Made by a program: the position numbers and the translations under genes. From the NCBI GenBank assembly GCA_050263095.1, contig JBLNEW010000027.1:1-64000 (forward strand): a stretch of DNA of 64,000 nt, in the 5' to 3' direction. Below are positions 56,796 through 64,000 of the stretch, piece by piece. How positions within the stretch are numbered: the stretch's first letter is position 1; every line of letters starts with the position of its first letter. This DNA is from FEB-35 sp050263095 (lineage in GTDB: Bacteria > Desulfobacterota > Deferrimicrobia > Deferrimicrobiales > Deferrimicrobiaceae). Below the pieces are notes generated by a model. That model made no database searches, was not told where the DNA came from, and worked only from the letters and a program-made list of their open reading frames with translations.

Positions 56796-57473
56796 ATGCC
56801 TGAAATGCCCAGTAATCGGGTTCTCATCGTCGACGACGATATGCTGATATGTTGGGCGCTCGACAAGGAGTTCGCAGGCCTGGGCCTTTCGACCCATGTC
56901 GTCGAAACGGGGGAGGATGCGCTGGCGGAGTTTCGGCGGCGTCCCTATGACATCGTCTTTCTCGATATCCATCTGCCCGATTCGAATGGAATAGATCTAC
57001 TCGGAGAGTTCAACAGGATCGCGCCGGATGCGAAGATCATCATCATGAGCGGCGATGCCAGCGAATCGAACCGGCAACGGGCATTGTCGGGCGGCGCTCT
57101 GCAGTTTCTCGAAAAACCGTTCGACCTGTCCGAAGTACATGGCATCCTCAACAGTACAAGCGGCGTATACGTGCAGAAACGGAAGCACCCGAGGCACATC
57201 TGCCGCGCTCCCCTCCGTATTTCCATCCTGGAACCCGCGCCTGAAGAAGCGCTATACGACCTTCATAACCTGAGCGCCCTGATCGCGGATGTCGGCTCGG
57301 GGGGCTTGAGACTCCGCACGGAATATCCGTTGAAAGTGGGACAAAACGTCCGGGCGTACGTCTCCGCCGGAAACGATCCGGTCCTTAAACTAGTCCCCTC
57401 GGAAGCCGACGCCGAGGTGGTGTGGGTGGCCCCATCCCAGGAGGGCATAACCGCAGGGCTGAAATTCCTGTAA
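56796..57473 (+). CDS. Response regulator with receiver and PilZ domains
   Basis: The 225-residue protein has a receiver domain with the phospho-acceptor Asp in VFLDIHLPDS (about residue 54), then a PilZ domain. The c-di-GMP motifs are visible as RKHPRH (RxxxR-like, about 129-134) and DVGSGGLRL (D/NxSxxG-like). It couples a kinase signal to c-di-GMP. No ribosome site is clear. It converges with the sigma-54 regulator and sits near the GEMM-controlled cytochrome, so a common second-messenger circuit is plausible but unproved. Confidence 0.88.
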   Translation: MPEMPSNRVLIVDDDMLICWALDKEFAGLGLSTHVVETGEDALAEFRRRPYDIVFLDIHLPDSNGIDLLGEFNRIAPDAKIIIMSGDASESNRQRALSGGALQFLEKPFDLSEVHGILNSTSGVYVQKRKHPRHICRAPLRISILEPAPEEALYDLHNLSALIADVGSGGLRLRTEYPLKVGQNVRAYVSAGNDPVLKLVPSEADAEVVWVAPSQEGITAGLKFL

Positions 57474-57480
57474 TGCTGAT

Positions 57481-58868
<1,388 letters not shown>

Positions 58869-58872
<4 letters not shown>

Positions 58873-60323
58873 GCCTCTTGCTCTGCGGGCTTGATGCTCA
58901 AGGGGATCCTGATCCTGAAAACCGTGCCGACGGGTGTATTTGATCCTACCGAAATGGTTCCTCCGTGCTGCTCGACCAGCTGCTTCGAAATCGCCAGCCC
59001 CAGCCCGGTTCCCTTCGGTTTCGTGGTGAAAAACGGCTGGAATATCTGGTCGGCGTGCTCCCTGCTGATCCCCTTGCCCGTGTCGGAAATCTCTACGTGG
59101 ATCAGATCGGGCCCCTTTTCGAAGTATGTCCTGACGCCGAGCGTCCCGCCGTTCGGCATGGCGTCGACGGCGTTCAGCACTATGTTCAGGAATATCTGCT
59201 GCAGCTGCATCGGATCCGCCATCGTTTCCGGAACGGGCTGAAGGTCCTTCGCGATGACCATGGCGTTGGGGCGTTCCGGCGCGGCCGTTCGGCTTTTCAC
59301 GTAAAAGGCGAGAATGGTGTTAATGAGATTGTTGACGTTCAGCTCCGCAAGCCGCGGCTTGGCCGGCTTGGCGAAATTAAGGAAGTTCTTCATAAGGGAT
59401 TCGAGCCGCACAACCTCCTGGCCGACCTTTTTCACGACGCCCCGATCTTCCTCCGACAACCCCGCTTCCTCGGACAGGACCTGCATCGCCACCTTGATCC
59501 CCGCCAGCGGGTTCTTGATCTCGTGCGCCAGGCCCGCCGCCAGCTCGCCTACAACCACCAGCTGTTCCGTGCGCTGCATCTTGTGCATCTGCTCCTTGAG
59601 CGAACCGGCCATCTCGTTTATGGAGGACGCCAATTCCCCGAACTCGTCCTTCAAGCCTACCACTCGGTGGTCCAGGTCCCCACCTTTCAACTTCCTGGTG
59701 GATTCGACAAGCACCTTGACCGGTCGTGTCAGGCCCGTTATGAAGATAAACCCCAGCAGCGCCGAAACGAGCGGGCCGATCGCCACTAGCCCGTAGAGGA
59801 TGTATTTCGTCCGGGAGATCTGGTCCATCGCCTTTTGGGTGTTCTCAGCAAGCCGGGACGTGGTTATAGCGATCATGTCCTGGACCTTGACTATCAGTTT
59901 GTCGCCGGTCCTGAATGCGGCGTCCTTTTCCGCGGAGAACCTGGAGGCGTTGGCCCTTATGGTCAACACCCTGCTCAGCTCGTCCTTATACTTTTCCGTC
60001 TCGGCCTTGAGATCCTTAAGCCGCTCCGTCCCGCGGGGCGAGTGGTGGCAGTCGAAACAGGTGTCGATGGTCCTGCCCATGTTCATGACATTCATCACAA
60101 CGGTTTCGAAGCTTCTCGAATAGCGCGTATCCATCAGGGTGAGGTCCGACTGCACCCGTTTGATCTGCAGAAGGTAGTGCTCTCTCAGGATTTCGACTTG
60201 ATGGAGTGTTATCAACTTGTCCAGGTCGGCCGTGGCGGACCGGATCGTCTGGACGACATAAACTCCTGCCAGGAGGAATATGACGGAATAAATGGACAGT
60301 CCGAGAACGATTTTTCTTTTCAT
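58869..60323 (-). CDS. Histidine kinase with a periplasmic c-type heme site
   Basis: The 484-residue kinase has TM1 (5-27), a periplasmic region holding one CXXCH (Cys89-Phe-Asp-Cys92-His93), TM2 (about 173-198), HAMP, HisKA with His267 in GLAHEIKNPL, and a HATPase domain. A covalent c-heme in the sensor would detect redox state, O2, NO or a similar ligand. It overlaps the PhnD-like gene by one base and the regulator by four, so the three form one sensory operon. Confidence 0.93.
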
Positions 60324-61231
60324 CAGTCGTTGGTGTAATCGTAGGAGGTCAGGTTCAGGTGTATGGCTTCGGCATACTTCACTACGACGTCGTAATCCTC
60401 GTTCGTGGTCTCCGTGAACCTCAGCGCTCCCAAGCGTTCAAGCGCCTTTTTCCCTTCAGGGTCCGTGTGCATGCTCAGGAGGGCATCCTTCAGCCGCATT
60501 CGCATCGGTTCATCTATGTCCTTGCGCAGGGCGATCGCGTTCTCCGGCACGTCGGGGGACCGTTCCAGGACCGACAGCTCATCCCGTATCCTTGGATGCT
60601 CCGCTGCCATCCGGTTGAAAACCGTGTTTTTCGCCGCTCCTATATCCGCCTTCTTGTTCAGCACGTCGTATATGGCGTCCTCGTGCGTGCCGGCGAAATA
60701 GGCCTCCTTGAGGTATACCTTGTAATCCGATATTCCGTGCCTGCGAAAGTATTCCAACGGAAGAAGATAGCCGGCGGTCGTCGCCTTGTCCACAAACGCG
60801 AAACGCTTTCCCCTCATGCCGCCGATATTCCTGATGCTGCTGTCTTTCCGAACTATGATCAGGCCATGATACGTGGAGGTATTATCGTTAGCCACTGGCC
60901 GTGCGAGGACTTCCACGCCGAGCTTCGCGTGGGCAAGCGCATAGGTGAAGCTGCCGAAAAAGGCGCCGTCCAGCCCGGCCGATTTGAAGTTATCGATGAT
61001 GTTCCCGTATCGCCGCAGGATCTTTAGCTTTACCTTCGCGCCTGTTTTCATGGAGAGATAACCGGCCAGCGGCTCGTATCGTTCGAGCTGGTTGAATATG
61101 TTCTGCTCGGGGATAAGCCCGATCAATAAAGTCTTTCGCGGAACCGTCTCGGATTTCGGGGGGGGCGCCTCCTGGGCGCACCCTGCCAGGACAAAAAAGC
61201 AAAGGAAAGCGGTAATCAGTCGTCGAATCAT
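60323..61231 (-). CDS. PhnD-like periplasmic substrate-binding lipoprotein
   Basis: The 302-residue protein has a lipobox leader (FFVLAGC) and a type-2 binding fold with LIGLIPEQNIFNQLERYEPL, DGAFFGSFTYALAHAK and ADIGAAKNTVFNRM, as in phosphate/phosphonate or phosphite binding proteins. No permease or ATPase gene is nearby. Its overlap with the kinase suggests that it feeds the sensor rather than a transporter. Anion type cannot be decided. Confidence 0.87.
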   Translation of the reverse strand: MIRRLITAFLCFFVLAGCAQEAPPPKSETVPRKTLLIGLIPEQNIFNQLERYEPLAGYLSMKTGAKVKLKILRRYGNIIDNFKSAGLDGAFFGSFTYALAHAKLGVEVLARPVANDNTSTYHGLIIVRKDSSIRNIGGMRGKRFAFVDKATTAGYLLPLEYFRRHGISDYKVYLKEAYFAGTHEDAIYDVLNKKADIGAAKNTVFNRMAAEHPRIRDELSVLERSPDVPENAIALRKDIDEPMRMRLKDALLSMHTDPEGKKALERLGALRFTETTNEDYDVVVKYAEAIHLNLTSYDYTND

Positions 61232-61280
61232 CCGGGGAAGGATACCACAATCCCTATTTGTCCGGCCATAACTGGAACTG

Positions 61281-62255
61281 TCACAGCTTGGCGGAGACGA
61301 TGCCTACCCCCCTCAGGTCGGGCTTGTCGGCGGCCACCTTGCGGAATCCGGCGGCCTGGAGCATCGCGGCGATCTCGCCGGCGGTGTAGGCCCTGCCGCC
61401 TTCGGTTACCGCCGCCATGTGGACCGAGAAGAATGCGGGTCCCGGCGGGGAGGTCCTGTTTTCTTCAAGCAGGAACTCCTGCACGGCCACCCTGCCGTCC
61501 GGTGCCAGAGCCATTCGGGCCTTGCGCAGAAGGGCGCGGCACTCCTTTTCGGAAAAGGCGTGCAAAATCTGGGAGATCCAGATGAACTCGTACGGCCCGC
61601 CGAGCGCGTCTTTGAGGAAGTCCCCCTCCCGCAGCCGCACCAGGCGGGAAACCCCTTTCTCGCGAAGGATCTTCCGGGTTACGCGCAGTGTCTCCGGCGT
61701 GTCGAATACCGTTATTTCCGCGTAGGGATATCTCTTCGCCCACTCCACCGCGTAGGTGCCGGGGCCGCCCCCCAAATCCAGGACCCGCTCGCCCTTGCCG
61801 ATGGGAATGCCCGCAGCAACGAGGACAGCCCGCTCGCGGGCGTTGTCCTCCATCCCCCGGATGAAATTTTCCTGGTAACCGGCGCGGTCCGGTCCGCCTT
61901 TGCGCCCCCCGCGCACCTTCCTTTCGAGCCCTGACCACTCTCCCCAGCAGTCCAGGTGGTGAAGCAGGATGGACCGTTTCGATCGTGGCCCCGACGAAAG
62001 ATATTCCAGGGCCAGTTGCGTGCCGCGGTACTTCTTCCCCTCTATTTCGAGCAGCCCCATCGCGACCAGCGCGTTCAGCAGGATGGAGAGGTTGCCGGGC
62101 TCCGCCGAAACCCTGCGGGCCAGCGTCCGCGCATCCGCCGCGCCCCCCGCCAGCGCGGAAAACACATCGAGCCGCAGCGCCACGAACAGCGCCATCGACC
62201 GCTGATACCCGTGCGCCATCTCCATCAGGTCGTCCAGCGATTTCAACGGAATCAT
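61281..62255 (-). CDS. SAM-dependent O-methyltransferase
   Basis: The 324-residue protein has an N-terminal winged-helix dimerisation domain (VALRLDVFSALAGG, LLNALVAMGLLE) and a C-terminal Rossmann methyltransferase with VLDLGGGPGTYAVEWA (about 170-185) and WISQILHAFSEKEC. The architecture is that of acetylserotonin- and caffeate-type O-methyltransferases. The substrate is unknown. It lies 13 bp past cysS on the same strand. Confidence 0.86.
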   Translation of the reverse strand: MIPLKSLDDLMEMAHGYQRSMALFVALRLDVFSALAGGAADARTLARRVSAEPGNLSILLNALVAMGLLEIEGKKYRGTQLALEYLSSGPRSKRSILLHHLDCWGEWSGLERKVRGGRKGGPDRAGYQENFIRGMEDNARERAVLVAAGIPIGKGERVLDLGGGPGTYAVEWAKRYPYAEITVFDTPETLRVTRKILREKGVSRLVRLREGDFLKDALGGPYEFIWISQILHAFSEKECRALLRKARMALAPDGRVAVQEFLLEENRTSPPGPAFFSVHMAAVTEGGRAYTAGEIAAMLQAAGFRKVAADKPDLRGVGIVSAKL

Positions 62256-62268
62256 CCGATAGCTCCCT

Positions 62269-63669
62269 TCACAGCTTTCTCAGGCGGGCATGCCCGCCGC
62301 CGATGTCGACGATATCGTACCCGGCCTCGCGGATCTTTGCGCGGAGCGCGTCGGCTTCCGCGTAGTTTCCCGCCTTTCGGGCTGCCTCACGCCGAGCGGC
62401 GAGATCCGCCACTTCCATGGGAACCGGCGCCTCCGTACCTGTTGCGGAAGCGTCAAGCAGCCCCAATCCCAGCACACCATCCCATTCAGAGGCGAGCTCC
62501 CGAAGCGTTTCTCCGGATAGCCCGGCGTGCGCGGCCTCGTGCAGCACTCCTACCGCCAGGGGAAGATTCAAGTCGTCCTCCACGGCTTCCCGGAACCGGC
62601 GCCTGAAGGACTCCGCGGCCTCGGGAGCCGCCACTCCGCCCGCGGCCGGCCTGCCCAGGGATTCCTTCAGCCGGGAAAACGCTCTCGCGGCCGCCGCCTG
62701 CCCCTCCCATGTGAAGTTCATCGGGGTCCGATAATTTAATGTGAGGCAGTAGTAGCGGAAGTCCATCGGGTAGACTCCGCGGGCCTCAAGATCGTCCAGC
62801 GTGTATTCGTTCTTGAGCGACTTGGACATCTTGTGCCCCTCCACCAGAAGGTGGGCCGCGTGCATCCACAGCGCGGCGAACCGCCCGCCCGTGGCCGTCA
62901 TGGCCATCGCCCGCGAATTCTCGTGATGGGGGAAGCGAAGGTCGATCCCGCCGACGTGTATGTCGAACTCGGCCCCCAGGTACTTTACCGCCATCGCGGC
63001 GCATTCAACGTGCCATCCGGGCCACCCGCGCCCCCAGGGGCTGTCCCAGCTGAACTCCCTGCCCGGCTCGGCCGGAAGCCACAGCGTGAAGTCCTCGGGC
63101 CGCTTCTTGTGCGTGTGTATGGAGACGTCCGTTCGTGCAGCCGCCTCCCCCTCGCCGAGCTGCGCGCCCGACAGTTCTCCGTACCCTTTCGCACGGGTCA
63201 CGTCGAAGTAGACGTAATCGCCTTCCCTGTACGCAGCGCCCCTTCCCTCCAGCTCCCGCGCTATTGCGATCATCTCCGGGACGTGCGCCGACGCCCTAGG
63301 GTATTCGTCGGCCGGAAGGAAGTTCATGCGCCGGCAGTCCCGGAAAAACGCCCCGGTGAAGAATTCCGCGATCTCGCGCGCCGTCTTGCCCGCCGTCCTG
63401 GCGGCGGCGATCACCTTGTCCTCCAGTCGGTCCAGGGCCTCCTCGTGCATGTGCCCCATGTCGGTTATGTTCTGGACGGCGAATGTGGAAATCCCTTCGA
63501 ACCTGAGGGCGCGGACCAGCAGGTCGGTCAACAGGTAGGTGCGCAGATTTCCGATGTGGGCGTATCGGTAGACGGTCGGGCCGCAGGTATAGATACCCGC
63601 CCTTCCCGGGCGAAGCGGCTCGAAACGGATTTTCTTCCTCGAAGCGGTATCGTAAAGGGAGAGCGCCAC
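62269..63669 (-). CDS. cysS: Cysteinyl-tRNA synthetase
   Basis: This 466-residue class I synthetase charges tRNA-Cys. It has the zinc Cys in YTCGPTVY, the HIGH-like HIGN, a second zinc ligand in HVECAAMA, and the KMSKS loop KMSKSLKN. The C-terminal part contains the DALR-type region. The length is normal. It heads the leftward cysS-methyltransferase pair. Confidence 0.96.
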   Translation of the reverse strand: MALSLYDTASRKKIRFEPLRPGRAGIYTCGPTVYRYAHIGNLRTYLLTDLLVRALRFEGISTFAVQNITDMGHMHEEALDRLEDKVIAAARTAGKTAREIAEFFTGAFFRDCRRMNFLPADEYPRASAHVPEMIAIARELEGRGAAYREGDYVYFDVTRAKGYGELSGAQLGEGEAAARTDVSIHTHKKRPEDFTLWLPAEPGREFSWDSPWGRGWPGWHVECAAMAVKYLGAEFDIHVGGIDLRFPHHENSRAMAMTATGGRFAALWMHAAHLLVEGHKMSKSLKNEYTLDDLEARGVYPMDFRYYCLTLNYRTPMNFTWEGQAAAARAFSRLKESLGRPAAGGVAAPEAAESFRRRFREAVEDDLNLPLAVGVLHEAAHAGLSGETLRELASEWDGVLGLGLLDASATGTEAPVPMEVADLAARREAARKAGNYAEADALRAKIREAGYDIVDIGGGHARLRKL

Positions 63670-63684
63670 GCTTCCCCCGGCCGG

Positions 63685-63882
63685 TCACATCTCCTGGTAG
63701 ATCTCCTTCTCGATCTCCTCCTGGAGAAGCTTCACGTGCTTTTTTTCCTCAGCCGCGAGGAAAAGGAACATCTCGCGGATGGAGGGCTCCTCCGCCGTCT
63801 TGGCGTATTCGGTGTAGTCGCGGACCGCGTCCTTTTCCCTACCCAGCGCCAATTGGATGATCTCGATCGGAGTCTTCGGCAT
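63685..63882 (-). CDS. Small ferritin-like (rubrerythrin-type) protein
   Basis: The 65-residue protein is one helical half of a ferritin-like fold, with EKDAVRDYTEYAKTA and FLAAEEKKHVKLLQ. It carries the Glu and ExxH iron ligands of rubrerythrins. It is too short for a full four-helix bundle, so it probably dimerises. The reading frame beyond it at 63916-64000 encodes a similar segment. Confidence 0.8.
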   Translation of the reverse strand: MPKTPIEIIQLALGREKDAVRDYTEYAKTAEEPSIREMFLFLAAEEKKHVKLLQEEIEKEIYQEM

Positions 63883-63915
63883 GGTTTCCTCCAGTGATGA
63901 CTGTTCGTTGATGTA

Positions 63916-64000
63916 CTACAGCTCCTTAAGATACCCCTCGATCTTCGCGAGGTGTATTTTCTCCTCGCCTTCCAGCTCCGCGAACAGCTCCTTCGTGTTC
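63916..64000 (-). CDS. Partial ferritin-like protein, cut by the window edge
   Basis: Only the C-terminal 27 codons are present. They read ELFAELEGEEKIHLAK in the visible part, with the EExxH iron motif of rubrerythrins. The stop TAG is at 63916-63918. It may pair with the preceding 65-residue protein. Confidence 0.6.
   Translation of the reverse strand, partial: NTKELFAELEGEEKIHLAKIEGYLKEL

Overview
The window is about 64 kb from a GC-rich, Gram-negative, probably anaerobic bacterium. Its multiheme c-type cytochromes, a cytochrome closely resembling Geobacter OmcS, a GEMM-class cyclic-dinucleotide riboswitch, sigma-54 regulators and a selenocysteine tRNA suggest Desulfobacterota (former Deltaproteobacteria), near Geobacter-like metal reducers. 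The exact lineage cannot be fixed from sequence alone.

Region 1 (1-29.5 kb) is mostly housekeeping and strongly GC-rich. It holds tRNA-Lys/tRNA-Glu, serC-serA-purA, a sigma-54 two-component pair, a TVP38-like protein with a glycosyltransferase and an MFS carrier, glucan phosphorylase, tRNA-Ala, and a long leftward run: pycA-pycB, a geranylgeranyl-reductase-like flavoprotein, GNAT and NUDIX enzymes, then metX-metW. Further right are purC, a heterodimeric ABC exporter, an M50 protease, queH and selC. A roughly 290-bp inverted-repeat element fills the pycA-purC gap.

Region 2 (29.5-56.5 kb) is an extracellular-electron-transfer island with lower GC, most visibly at 32-40 kb. Two paralogous six-heme (twin triheme c7-type) cytochromes flank a small secreted protein. 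Beyond tRNA-Val come two giant membrane proteins with spermidine-synthase-like domains. A leftward gene set then encodes a YVTN beta-propeller lipoprotein, an outer-membrane beta-barrel, two lipoproteins with CsgG/FlgO-like parts (one with eight Y_Y_Y-like repeats), a two-domain PPIase chaperone, 26-heme and 16-heme cytochromes, an NHL propeller and a TMTC-like glycosyltransferase with TPRs. Upstream, behind its own terminator and under a GEMM riboswitch, lies the OmcS-like cytochrome, preceded by another NHL protein. Together these look like a nanowire cytochrome plus the machinery to fold, export, anchor, possibly glycosylate and wire it. I count 60 CXXCH motifs in the five cytochromes.

Region 3 (56.7-64 kb) is signalling and housekeeping: a receiver-PilZ protein; a phosphonate-type binding lipoprotein, a histidine kinase with a periplasmic CXXCH and a sigma-54 response regulator in one overlapping operon; an O-methyltransferase; cysS; and ferritin-like proteins running off the right edge.
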